From: Henckelia pumila
Taxonomy: Eukaryota > Streptophyta > Magnoliopsida > Lamiales > Gesneriaceae
DNA: 64,000 nt
Reading direction: 5' to 3'
NCBI RefSeq assembly: GCF_033568475.1
Contig: NC_133120.1
Coordinates: 98,665,180 to 98,729,179 of the forward strand
Below, one piece after another: positions 11,541 to 22,370 of this stretch (its first letter is position 1; the number at the start of each line of letters is the position of its first letter). A model generated the notes under the pieces. That model was not told where the DNA came from. It saw nothing but the letters and a program-made list of their open reading frames with translations, and ran no database searches. The position numbers and the translations under genes were made by a program.

Positions 11541-12295
11541 TAAGCCCGGGAGGTTCCAGGCCCCGGCACCCATCTTAAGCCCAAGACATATATAAGACCT
11601 TGGCACTATATAAGCCCGGGAGATTCCAGGCCCTGACACCCATCTTAAGCCCAAGGCATATATAAGCCCTTGGTATTATATAAGCCCGGGAGGTTCCAGG
11701 CCCCGGCACCCATCTTAAGCCCAAGGCATATATAAGCCCTTGGCATTATATAAGCCCAGGAGGATCCAGGCCCCGGCACCCATCTTAAGCCCAAGGCATA
11801 TATAAGCCCTTGGCATTATATAAGCCCGAGAGGTTCCAGGCCCCGGCACCCATCTTAAGCCCAAGGCATATATAAGCCCTTAGCACTATATAAGCCCGAG
11901 AGGTTCCAGGCCCCGGCACCCATCTTAAGCCCAAGGCATATATAAGCCCTTGGAATTATATAAGCCCGGGAGGTTCCAGGCCCCGGCACCCATCTTAAGC
12001 CCAAGGCATATATAAGTCATTGTCATTATATAAGCCCGTGAGGATCCAGGCCTCGGCACCCATCTTAAGCCCAAGGCATATATAAGCCCTTGGCACTATA
12101 TAAGCCCGGGAGGTTCCAGGCCCAGGCACTCATCTTAAGCCCAAGGCATATATAAGCCCGGGAGGATCCAGGCCCCGGCACCCATATTAAGCCCAAGGCA
12201 TATATAAGCCCTTGGCATTGTATAAGTCCGGGAGGTTCTAGGCCCCGGCACCCATCTTCAGCCCCAGGGCATCTATAATCCCTTGGCACTATCTA
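11541..12295 (+). repeat. Tandem array of 70-bp units in the 3' untranslated part of Retand-A
   Basis: There are about 10.5 head-to-tail copies of a 70-bp unit starting TAAGCCCGGGAGGTTCCAGG, with unit starts at 11541, 11611, 11681 and so on. One shortened unit lies near 12140-12165. Each unit contains CATATATAAGCCC. Tandem arrays at this place are a known trait of Tat/Ogre/Retand elements and can seed satellites. The array lies just downstream of the antisense gene end (12395). Confidence 0.95.
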
Positions 12296-12394
12296 CTCTT
12301 TTATAAGTAAAGCATTAAAATAAAGAGAACAGACGAATTGCATTACGAATAAAGGAGTACAGGAGGAGGGGCTTCTACGGCCCAATTACAAAAA

Positions 12395-13069
12395 TTAATT
12401 CAAAATACTGGGGTTGTCAGAGGGGCCCCCGTCTTCAATTGTCGGAGCTCCTTTAGGGAGGGCAGCCTCTGCACCTTCAGTTTCTTTGGCACTAGGGAGG
12501 AAGTCAATGGCCTTGTCCAAATCGGGGAAATATTTTTGCTCAGTAGACCATAGCCCAGCCTCCTCAAATTGATCTCGGTACTTGTAAAAGCTAGTCTGGA
12601 AGAAGGCGTAGGATTTGTCCACTACAGCCTCTTGAAACTCCGCTGAGGTCAGGACAGCGGCCTTGATCTCTTCTTCAGATTTTAACCGGGTCTCCAGGGC
12701 TGACACCGCTTTTTCGGCCTTATCCTTGGCCGCTGCCACCTCCGCCTGAGCCTTAGAAGCTTCCTGTTAGGCTGCCTCCATTTGAGCCATGACCGCCATA
12801 AGACGATCTTGACTCTGTCCCGCAGTAGCCCGAGCTTGAGCAAGATCAGCCTGCGCAGATTGCACGGCATTTTCAGCTCTATCTAAGGAGGACCGAAGGC
12901 TTGACACCACTTGGTCATGAGTTTGCCTCGTCATTTGCAGCTCCTGCTCCAACTTCTTGTTCAGCTCTAAGATAGTCCGGGACCTCTCAGCCTCCACATG
13001 CGCCCGGTCTGTTTCAATCCGGCCAAACCGGGTCGCATCTTCATAGCTGTCCACCAGCATATGCAGCCC
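12395..13069 (-). pseudogene. Retand-A antisense gene, exon 3 (coiled coil)
   Basis: This is the last exon of the minus-strand gene carried by Retand-A. It begins after an intron acceptor (TTTATAG, 13070-13076 on the minus strand) with GLHMLVDSYED and ends at the stop near 12395. The sequence is rich in E, K, A, Q and R with heptad-like spacing (LNKKLEQELQM, LRSSLDRAENAV), a long coiled coil. A C-terminal part with FYKYRDQFEEAG and PDLDKAIDFLP follows. One in-frame TAA (12767-12769) interrupts it, so the gene is broken at that codon. The matching exon in Retand-B is 50437-51027. Function is unknown. Confidence 0.75.
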
Positions 13070-13137
13070 CTATAAACACAGGTGTTAAAAAGAAGTGCAA
13101 TGTCAGAAAACCATTCAATCCAGAAAAATAGACTTAC

Positions 13138-13741
13138 AGATATAATCCGCTTGGTGCCCTCGAAGTATTTGACATCAGGGCCTTGATGACAAAGATAGTG
13201 TTGCTCCGCAGGAGTTATGAGATCTTTCAATATCCGTACTCCCCGACCGGAGGACCCTGCCTGAAATATATTCTCCCTCGCACCCAGGGGGCTATAACCC
13301 GGTGCAGCTTCATAAAATGGTGTCAGGGGTTGGAAAGAAGGAGACAGGGGAGCCACCTCTTCGGGGTCACTTAGAATGACCATGTCTGGTTCCCCCACAG
13401 CTTTTCTTTTACGGATCAGAAACGAGGAGGGTTCAGCAACAGGGGAACTAGACTCATTTTCTACCCCGGTTTCCATTAAAGGAATCATGGGCGTTACAAC
13501 AAAAGATGGGGGGGGGGGGGGGAAGCAGGACCAGGACCAGTGGAGGAGCATAGACGCTCTTGGACCTAGCTCCCTTGTGCCCGCCGTTCCTCAGCTAGTT
13601 GAAGGACTCTGGCTTTCCTGGCCGCCTCCGCAGCTTTGGTTTCCTCTCTTTTTTGAGCAGCCGCCTTCTCAGCTGCCCGTTTCTTGGCAAAGGCCTGCTT
13701 CATTAGTCGAGATTTTTTCTTTTTCTTGGTGGCCGGTTCTG
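13138..13741 (-). pseudogene. Retand-A antisense gene, exon 2
   Basis: It starts after acceptor TTTGTGCAG with AEPATKKKKK, a lysine-rich, nuclear-localisation-like stretch, and runs through a low-complexity part to GVRILKDLITPAEQHYL. It ends at a GTAAGT donor (13137-13132). The reading frame changes between about 13566 and 13551, close to a run of 14 G (13508-13521; C on the coding strand), so a slippage indel is likely. The order of a basic stretch, then a linker, then a short conserved block ending just before intron 2, matches Retand-B 51100-51561. Confidence 0.7.
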
Positions 13742-13824
13742 CTGCACAAAATGTGAATGAAAAGAATTGGTACATTAGAAACAGTATGGAAGAGAAGCAA
13801 GTACATAATAGCAGTAAAACATAC

Positions 13825-14340
13825 CAGAGGCCGGGGCCGGGGCATCATAATCATCAATAATCCGGTCTACCGGATCAACTACCCGGTCACCCAACCCATA
13901 ATCATTCAAGATTTTCTCCTCCAGGAGAGGGGCTGAAGGAAACTTTTGGTTTTCCACCAGCTCTTGAGAGCGAAGATATGGTTCTTCTAGCTTATAATTC
14001 TTAGGGAGTTCGGGCTGGGGAGGAAGGGCAGTCAAGAATTCGGTGGGTCTGGTTCGGTCACTAGGTAGCTGAACATAAAAGAATCTTTCTTTCCACCCCT
14101 TCCAAGAGGATGGGGTGTCGTCTAGGAACCGGGCATTTTGCCTGGCGTTCAAAGAAAAGGCCATCTCAGTAAAACGGCAGGCATAGTAATAGTGAAAAAC
14201 AAGAGGGGTGATGGCCAAATTGTTAGCTTTGAAAAGGACGTAAGTGGCGGCCATCATACGGAAAGCATTTGGATGAAATTGGTTCAGGGGAACCTTGTAA
14301 AAAGCAGCAATTTTATAATAGAAAGGATGAACAGGGAAAC
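13825..14340 (-). pseudogene. Retand-A antisense gene, exon 1 (3' portion)
   Basis: It continues, across the Tekay-like insertion, the frame that starts at 27676. It carries the second half of the conserved N-terminal domain (FHPNAFRMMAATYVLFKANN, then WKERFFYVQ) and an acidic tail ending at PAPASG before a GTATGT donor at 13824. The corresponding blocks in Retand-B are FTPNSFRTLCSFVVLF and WKNSFFFVH. The domain resembles the plant 'putative gypsy-type transposon' proteins; I make that match from memory of the family and it needs a profile search. Confidence 0.75.
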
Positions 14341-15808
14341 TGTAGTAACCCAGAACTCATTTTAAGATAATAATATGTTAAACATAATTAAGGGTTGGTA
14401 ATTAATCAATTTCGGAGTGTTATTGGACTTCAGAAGAGAATTTGGGCTTTTGACTTTGGGCCGGATCGGAAGCTCCGAACCCAGATCGAAAGCTCCGATC
14501 CCAACCACTTCGGAAGCTCAGCGGAAGCACCGAGATCAAAAGCTCCGATCCTGGAACGGACGTTCTGATCTCCGGCTGCCAGCTTTACCCGATGACTCAG
14601 CCACGAGTTTTGACAAGTGTTGATCGGAGGCGAGATCGGAAGCTCCGATCGTCGGATCGGACGTTTCGATCCCGGCGTGTCATGCATGCAAGGCGTGAGC
14701 TGGATCGGAAGCTCCGATCCCGAGATCGGTGGTTCCGATCCTGGCCGGGAATTTTGCCTATAAATAGGGCTTGGTTGATTTCATTTGAATTACGAATTCC
14801 CGAGTATCCTTCTTCAGTTATATAGTGTGAGATATACACTTGAGGGCCCTATTGGTTATAATAGAGGTTCTGGAATAACCAAGGAGTGGTTATAGTCATC
14901 CGGGACTAGCGACTTCAAAGGGCTATCTACGGACGAAGGTATGGTCCGGGAATCTATTTAAGTTTTGGGAGTACTTATTAGCATAGTTAAGGCTTATAGA
15001 ATTTATGTAGTGATACGGTGAACTTTTGAATATAGGCTTGGAACCTAGGATCCTACTATACTTGAACTAGCCTAGAGGTACGTACACATTGACTGAGATT
15101 GCCAGCGAGTATACATGTTTATATGTTGCATTTATTTGGCATTATTATATGGCATGATATATGATTTACCGCTTTCTATATTCATATGTCATGTGCATAT
15201 ACACGTTGAGCCTATACCTTGTTATACCTAAATATAGAGCCGCTCAGCTCTATATTCGATAGTCTGTCACTGAGAGTACCGCGACGGCGGGGGCATTTTA
15301 TGTTTGACTACTCTGGTGTACTAGACGAGTGTGGTTGCACCCAGAGGTTGATCCGTGCGGTGGCAGCACTCATGTGGCGCCGGTACTGAGCATGACTTTT
15401 CGGATGACCCTTTACCAGTCATCATGTTGCATGCATTATATACATATGTTTACTCATGTCTATGTACTGGGCGTTAGCGCTCACGTCCTAGTTGTTATCT
15501 TGGACACCCTATTCCATGGGGCAGGTCACAGGATGGACGGAGCTGGTAGTTCAAAGCAGGACTAGAGAGCAGGAGCCTTGAGGAGTTTATTATACAGCAG
15601 GATTCGATATAGCTGTATAATGTTTACTTTTAAGTTTTCGATATGGTTGTATCACTATAGATTTAAGCTTGGATTATGTTACTAAGCTGATATGTAAATT
15701 ATGGTTATGTTTCCGCACGTTTTTACTCTGTTAAGTATTTTGTTGTATTAAGTTTAATGCATGCTATTAGTTGCCAGTTAGTAGGTGATTCCATGCAGGG
15801 TCACTACA
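14341..15808 (+). repeat. 5' LTR of the Tekay-like element
   Basis: It runs from TGTAGTAACCCAG to GTCACTACA. The U3 contains a palindrome array (14455-14745), followed at once by a TATA box CTATAAATAG (14759-14768). The LTR continues with a long transcribed part. No gene lies inside; the small ORFs rich in R and S come from the palindromes. Confidence 0.95.
14455..14745. repeat. Palindrome array of GATCGGAAGCTCCGATC in the U3
   Basis: About ten copies of the 17-bp palindrome GATCGGAAGCTCCGATC, or variants with the centre GGACGTTCC, occur within 290 bp directly upstream of the TATA box. The copy in the 3' LTR (20615-20905) keeps some units perfect that are mutated here (for example GATCGAAAGC versus GATCGGAAGC), mostly by C-to-T or G-to-A changes. 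Confidence 0.85.
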
Positions 15809-15810
15809 TT

Positions 15811-15825
15811 TTTGGTATCAGAGCA
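15811..15825 (+). promoter_or_regulatory. Primer-binding site of the Tekay-like element
   Basis: TTTGGTATCAGAGCATGC follows the 5' LTR after two bases. TGGTATCAGAGC is complementary to the initiator Met tRNA 3' end. Confidence 0.9.
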
Positions 15826-15918
15826 TGCTTAGATTTTGGGATTAGTACTTGGGATTTAGAATTAGTTTTGAGTAATTCTTGCGCATTTGGGATTTTAATG
15901 TGCAATTCTTTTCAGGAT

Positions 15919-18900
15919 ATGGCTGACGAGAGTCACGGTAGTGTTGGCCAGGGAGGTGGTCATCATCATCGTCATCACCGCCATCATGATGATCAACATC
16001 GTCATCATGAGGGTATACGTCGCTACTCTATCAATAAATTCATGCAAGTAGGACCGAAACCTTTGGTGGGAGGCGAGAATCCTGAACAAGCAAGAAGTTG
16101 GATGTCTAAACTCGAGAGTACTTTTCGTGCTTTCGATTGTACTGAGGATCAGAAATTGGAAGTTCTAGAATTTGTTATAGAGGATCGAGCACGTTTTTGG
16201 TAGGATGCCAAAGCTGCTCACGCACGTACTGAGAGAGGACAGGTGACTTGGGGAGATTTCTTTCAGCAGTTCCAGAAACTGTATTTTCCTCCAGCTGTTC
16301 GCCAAGCACGATCGGTGGAGTTGCTTACTCTGAGGCAAGGATCAATGACTTTTGATCAATATCAGCAATGATTTCTTGATCTGCTACCTTTCAGTCCTCA
16401 TATTAATGAGAGTGATGCATCGAAGTATGATCTCTTTCTACAAGGCCTGAACCAAGATATCTACTCACAGGTTATTGTCTGTGATGACCCACTATCTTAT
16501 GAGACTTTGGTGAACCGTTGCCGTCTTGTGGAGACCAGCAACAGGCGTGCACAGTTGTTGATGCCAGCACAGCTTAGTGGATCATTTGAGCCTAGAGCTC
16601 AATCTGTTGTGCAATCTGGACCTACGTCTTCTTCTACTCCTACTACTTCATCTGGATCTCGTGGTTCACGAGGTATGTTCCGTTTTGGGAAGAAGAAGAA
16701 GAAGGAGGAGTTTTGTAGTCACTGTGGAGGGAAGCATCCTGCAGCTTCATGTCGGAGAGCTACTGATGCTTGTTATATTTGCGGTCAGCAGGGACATCTG
16801 CGGAGAGATTGTCCTCAGCGCATGGGTTCTGCTAGTGGATCGGGATCACAGGTTGGATCTCAGGCTTCTACTTTTCCACGACAGCAGCCAGCACCATAGA
16901 GTTTTTCTGGTTACCGTCCCCAGACTCAAGGGAAAGTATTTGCTTTGTCTCAAGAACAGGCTACAGAGGGAAGCGATCGCATGTTGGCAGGTACCTTTTT
17001 GTTATGTGGTATTCCTGCACTTGTTTTAATTGATACTGGAGCATCGCTTTCCTTTATTTCTAGTCGCTTTGTTAAGAGACATAGATTACCTTATGTATCA
17101 TTAGATATGGATTTAGATGTATCTACTCCGCTGGAGCAGGAGATAGTAACTAAGCGTCTAGTGATGGGTTGCCTTCTAGAGTTTGAGGGTAATACGTTAT
17201 CGGCTAATTTGATGATATTAGCGATGACAGATTTTGATTGTATTTTGGGAATAGATATACTGACTTTGTATCATGCTACTGTGGATTGTTATCAGCGTCT
17301 GGTACAGTTTCATCCTGCTAAGGGTAATAGCTGGTATTTTTATGGTGAGGGTGCGCGACCTTCGATGCCACTTGTTTCGGCTCTGAAGGCATGTCATGTC
17401 TTGGAGTCAGGTGGGGAGGGCTACCTTATCTATGCAGTTGATATGTCCATGAGTAGTACGGGTATTGATCAGTTACCGGTAGTTAGTGAGTTTCCTGATG
17501 TATTCCCTGATGAGATTCCTGGTTTTCCTCTGGTGCGAGAGGTTGAATTTGGTATTGATTTAGTACCAGGAACTACGCCTATATCCCGAGCGCCTTATCG
17601 TCTAGCACCATCAGAGATGAGGGAATTGAAACAGCAGTTACAGGATCTGCTTGATAAGGGATATATTCGTCCGAGTGTTTCTCCGTGGGGAGCACCTGTT
17701 TTGTTCGTTAAGAAGAAAGATGGATCGATGCGATTGTGTATTGATTACAGGCAGTTGAATCGTGTCACCATCACGAATAAGTATCCTTTGCTGCAGATTG
17801 ATGATCTATTCGATCAACTAAATGGTACTTCTATTTACTCCAAGATAGATATGAGATCTGGATACCACCAGATGCGGGTACGAGACTCAGATATTTCTAC
17901 GACTGCTTTTAGGACCAGATACGGGCATTATGAATTTCTGGTTATGCCATTTGGTTTGACGAATGCACCGGCAATCTTTATGAATCTGATAAATCAGGTA
18001 TTTCGAGAATATCTGGATAGATTTGTCATCGTCTTCATTGATGATATTCTTGTCTATTCTCGTGACAAGGATGAGCATGCACAGCATTAGAGGATTGTTT
18101 TACAGACGTTACGAGATAAGCAACTATATGCGAAATTGAGCAAGTGTGAATTCTGGCTTGATCGTGTAGTGTTTCTCGGTCATGTGATTTCTATTGAAGG
18201 GATATCTGTTGATCCTAGTAAGATAGAGGCAGTGCTGAACTGGTCTCGTCCGACGACGGTTGCTGAGATTCGTAGTTTCTTGGGTCTAGCTGGATATTAC
18301 CGTCAGTTCATCGAGAATTTTGCACAGTTGGCAAGGCCTTTGACACAGCTTACATGGAAAGATGTTGCCTTCATATGGTCCTTGGATTGTGAGGAGTCAT
18401 TTCATGAGCTGCGTAGACATCTTACTACTGCACCTGTGCTAGCTCTACCTTCTAGATCAGGAGGATATGTTGTTTTCACTGATGCCTCTGGTCAGGGGTT
18501 AGGATGTGTTCTGACACAGCATGGACATGTTATTGCCTATGCTTCTCGACAGTTGAAGACGCATGAGAATAATTATCCAGTACATGATCTCGAGTTAGCC
18601 GCCATTGTATTTGCACTCAAGATCTGGAGGCATTATCTTTATGGCGAGAAATTTGAGATATTCACGGATCACAAGAGTTTGAAGTATTTATTCACTTAGG
18701 TGAAGTTGAATATGCGACAGAGACGCTGGATGGATTTTCTGAAGGATTATGATTGTGAAATCAAATATCATCCAGGTTCTGTTAATCTTACTGCTGATGC
18801 CTTGAGTCAGCAGGTGAGACTTTCTGCACTTCAGACTAGTGAAGTATCTCATATGATTCAAGAGTGCTGTTCATTGAGTTTTACGCTCAAACACAAGAAA

Positions 18901-20505
18901 TGGAGAAATGGGATTCGATTATATACTATTTTGTCTGAGCCAGCATTGTATTCTCGGATCAGAGATGCTCAGATATTTGATGTTAAGACTCAGCGTTTGG
19001 CACGTTTAGCCAATGGAGTTAATACATCTGGATTTCATTTTCAAGCAGATGGTTTATTGTGCTTATCTAATCGAGTGGTTGTACCTAATGTTGCGGAGCT
19101 CAGGAACGATATTCTATCTCAAGCTCACAGGAGTCGATTATCAGTTCATCCTGGAAGCATGAAAATGTATAAGGACTTGCGAACTAGATTCTGGTGGAAA
19201 GGGATGAAGAGGATTGTGTATCAATTTGTTTCGAGATGTTTGGTTTGTCAACAGGTCAAGGCTGAACATCGACGACCAGGTGGATTATTGCATAATCTTG
19301 AGATTCCTGAATGGAAATGGGAGCACGTAACTATGGATTTTTTTACTCACTTACCTATGACTTCACGTCAGTGTGATGCTATCTTGGTCGTTGTTGACCG
19401 TTTGACAAAATCAACACACTTTATTCCTTATAACCGGGAGTATTCTTATGATCGCATGGCACGTTTATACATCCAGGAGATAGTGTGATTGCATGGGATT
19501 CCAGTGAGCATAGTTAGTGATAGAGACCCGCGATTTACCTCACATTTTTGGGGTGGTTTTCAGGAGGCGTTGGGTACCACTCTGAGTTTGAGCACTGCAT
19601 ATCATTCGGAGACTGACGGACAGTCAGAGCGGACGATTCGTACATTGGAGGATATTCTACGTTCTTCTGTCATGGACTTTGGCTTATCTTGGCAGGATCA
19701 GTTACCTTTGATCGAATTTTCCTACAATAACAGTTATCATCGTAGTATTGATATGGCACCTTTCGAGGCATTGTATGGTCGACGGTGTCGTACTCCGTTA
19801 TTCTGGGATGAAGTCGGGGAACGGCAAGTCGAGGGTTCTGAATTGGTGCAGCAAATTGTAGACAAGGTAGATTTGATCAAGCATAGGATCAAAGTTGCTC
19901 AAGATAGACAAGCCAGTTATGCTAATATTCGTCGCAGGCCACTTCAGTTTGAGCCTGGTGAATATGTGTTTCTACGAGTATCACCTTTCAGGAAGGTGAT
20001 GAGATTCGGCGTGAAAGGCAAGTTGTCTCCTCGTTTTATTGGACCTTTCCAGATACTGGAGAAGATCGGAGATGTTGCATATCGTTTGGCTTTACCGCCA
20101 AATCTTTCCAGTATATATAATGTTTTTCATGTGTCGTTACTTCGACAGTATATAGCTGATGAATCTCATGTGATTCAGTCTACTGATATTCAGCTAGAGC
20201 CAGATCTGTCTTTTGTTGAACGACCAATCCGTATCTTAGACAGAAAGGAGAAAGTTCTTCGGAACAAGACTATACCACTTGTGATGGTACAGTGGCAGCG
20301 CCGAGGCATTGAAGAAGCAACTTGGGAAACTGAGAGTCGTATGCAAGCAGAATATCCTGAGTTATTTGCTTTGTATTTTTTATTACCATGTAGTTGTAAT
20401 TACAGTTGTTGTAATAAAACGTGGTTTGATAATTCATATTGTTATCTTGATTTGTCTTTAGATGTTATTTCGCGGACGAAATATCTAAAGGTGGGGAGAA
20501 TGTAG
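15919..20505 (+). pseudogene. Tekay-like gag-pol polyprotein with six in-frame stops
   Basis: One frame of 1529 codons starts at ATG 15919. Its order is: His-rich N-terminus; capsid; two zinc knuckles (CSHCGGKHPAASC and CYICGQQGHLRRDC, about 16715-16815); protease with LIDTGAS (about 17027); RT with FIDDILVYS (about 18037); RNase H with [14 protein letters not shown]; integrase with MDFF, SDRDPRF and [14 protein letters not shown] (all three catalytic acids present); and a C-terminal chromodomain-like segment ([29 protein letters not shown], about 20225-20360). Stops lie at 16201 (TAG), 16369 (TGA), 16897 (TAG), 18088 (TAG), 18697 (TAG) and 19486 (TGA). There is no frameshift in 4.6 kb. The final TAG (20503-20505) lies inside the first bases of the 3' LTR. 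Confidence 0.95.
20487..20500 (+). promoter_or_regulatory. Polypurine tract of the Tekay-like element
   Basis: AAAGGTGGGGAGAA lies directly before the 3' LTR start TGTAGTAACC and after GCGGACGAAATATC. Confidence 0.88.
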
Positions 20506-21919
20506 TAACCCAGAACTCATTTTAAGATAATAATATGTTAAACATGATTAAGGGTTGGTAATTAATCAATTTCGGAGTGTTATTGGACTTCGGAAGAGAA
20601 TTTGGGCTTTTGACTTTGGGCCGGATCGGAAGCTCCGAACCCAGATCGGAAGCTCCAATCCCAGCCACTTCGGAAGCTCAGCGGAAGCACCGAGATCGGA
20701 AGCTCCGATCCTGGAACGGACGTTCCGATCTCCGGCTGCCAGCTTTACCCGATGACTCAGCCACAAGTTTTGACAAGTGTTGATCGGAGGCAAGATCGGA
20801 AGCTCCGATCGTCGGATCGGACGTTCCGATCCCGGCGTGTCATGCATGCAAGGCGTGAGCTGGATCGGAAGCTCCGATCCCAAGATCTGTGGTTCCGATC
20901 CTGGCCGGGAATTTTGCCTATAAATAGGGCTTGGCTGATTTCATTTGAATTACGAATTCCCGAGTTTCCTTCTTCAGTTATATAGTGTGAGATATACACT
21001 TGAGGGCCCTATCGGTTATAATAGAGGTTCTGGAATAACCAAGGAGTGGTTATAGTGATCCGGGACTAGCGACTTCAAAGGGCTATCTACGGACGAAGGT
21101 ATGATCCGGGAATCTATTTAAGTTTTGGGAGTACTTATTAGCTTAGTTAAGGCTTATAGAATTTATGTAGTAATATGGTGAACTTTTGAATATAGGCTTG
21201 GAACCTAGGATCCTACTATACTTGAACTAGCCTAGAGGTACGTACACATTGACTGAGATTGCCAGCGAGTATACATGTTTATATGTTGCATTTATTTGGC
21301 ATTATTATATGGCATGATATATGATTTACCGCTTTTTATATTCATATGTCATGTGCATATACACGTTGAGCCTATACCTTGTTATACCTAACTATAGAGC
21401 CGCTCAGCTCTATATTCAATAGTCTGTCACTGAGAGTACCGCGACGGCGGGGGCATTTTATGTCTGACTACTCTGGTGTACTAGACGAGTGTGGTTGCAC
21501 CCAAAGGTTGATCCGTGCAGTGGTAGCACTCATGTGGCGCCGGTACTGAGCATGACTTTTTGGATGACCCTTTACCAGTCATCATGTTGCATGCATTATA
21601 TACATATGTTTACTCATGTCTATGTACTGGACGTTAGCGCTCACGTCCTAATTGTTATCTTGGACACCCTATTCCATGGGGCAGGTCACAGGATGGACGG
21701 AGCTGGTAGTTCAAGGCAGGACTAGAGAGCAGGAGCCTTAAGGAGTTTATTATACAGCAGGATTCGATATAGCTGTATAATGTTTACTTTTAAGTTTTCG
21801 ATATGGTTGTATCACTATAGATTTAAGCCTGGATTATGTTACTAAGCTGATATGTAAATTATGGTTATGTTTCCGCACGTTTTTACTCTGTTAAGTATTT
21901 TGCTGTATTAAGTTTAATG
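20501..21919 (+). repeat. 3' LTR of the Tekay-like element, main part
   Basis: Homologous to 14341-15759. It carries the same palindrome array and TATA box (20919-20928) and stops at TTTAATG (21919), where the nested chimera starts. The remaining 49 bp (starting CATGCTATTAGTTGCC) are at 27211-27259, after the duplicated TAATG. Confidence 0.95.
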
Positions 21920-22300
21920 TGTAACGTCCCACTGTATCAAGACGGGTCTTTTCAGCGTGCTTATGTCCTCACTCACACGCACCCTGAGAAACTTTCCAGG
22001 GGGTCACCCATCCTATAATTGCCCCAAGTCAAGCACGCTTAACTTTAGAGTTCTTATGTGATGAGCTCCCGAAAAGAAGATGCACCTTCTTGATATGAGC
22101 AGTACATATGAAATCTTTTTAATCCCTCCTCAACTATATAGTCCCATACCTACACAGTCTCAGAATCCCCTCTCATTCCGGCACGGGATCGGTTCATTCA
22201 TGTCTCCCTCCGCCTAGAAGCCTACCAGGAGCCGCTCATTGTCCGTGCAACCTCTTGGTACCGGCGATCACTCCCTGCCTCTTCAGCCCCGGGCGTCACA
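21920..22300 (-). repeat. Cassandra LTR (3' copy in element orientation)
   Basis: Read on the minus strand it runs from TGTGACGCCCGGGGC to GGGACGTTACA, 381 bp. The other copy is 26825-27205. Neither contains coding sequence. Confidence 0.92.
21990..22055 (-). ncRNA. 5S-rRNA-derived segment in the Cassandra LTR
   Basis: On the minus strand this segment contains AGAACTC, then AGTTAAGCGTGCTTG, and after a spacer AGGATGGGTGACCCCCTGG. These correspond to the A-box and C-box parts of the plant 5S rRNA internal control region, with changes in between. Cassandra LTRs are known to carry such a segment and may use Pol III signals. This is not a functional 5S gene: the ends of the rRNA are absent. The second copy is at about 26895-26962. 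Confidence 0.85.
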
Positions 22301-22370
22301 TGCCCACAAGCTTCCGCTTGGTTCGTCCCCGAACCATACCGTACTAAGAGAGGTCGGCTCTGATACCAAA
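22301..22370 (-). promoter_or_regulatory. Inner PBS and Cassandra internal segment with PPT
   Basis: On the minus strand, TTTGGTATCAGAGCC (22356-22370) directly follows the end of the TR-GAG LTR and continues into CGACCTCTC...GTTCGGGGACGAACC...GCTTGTGGGCA. The PPT-like GGAAGCTTGTGGGCA then abuts the Cassandra LTR. The change from TR-GAG to Cassandra sequence falls within or right after the PBS. Confidence 0.85.

Noticed and set aside
11541..12295. Regular repeats considered as a CRISPR-like array
   Set aside because: The units are contiguous 70-bp tandem repeats without unique spacers, in a plant retrotransposon.
13508..13521. Run of 14 G as a regulatory or slippage signal for recoding
   Set aside because: It lies in a broken exon of the Retand-A antisense gene and is absent from Retand-B; simple homopolymer growth or a sequencing error is the simpler explanation.
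14417..14839. Arg/Ser-rich frames on both strands, repeated at 20555-20999
   Set aside because: They are produced by translating the GATCGGAAGCTCCGATC palindromes of the U3.
21990..22055. Functional 5S rRNA gene
   Set aside because: Only the internal control-region part is recognisable; the rRNA ends and several inner bases do not fit, and the segment sits in an LTR.
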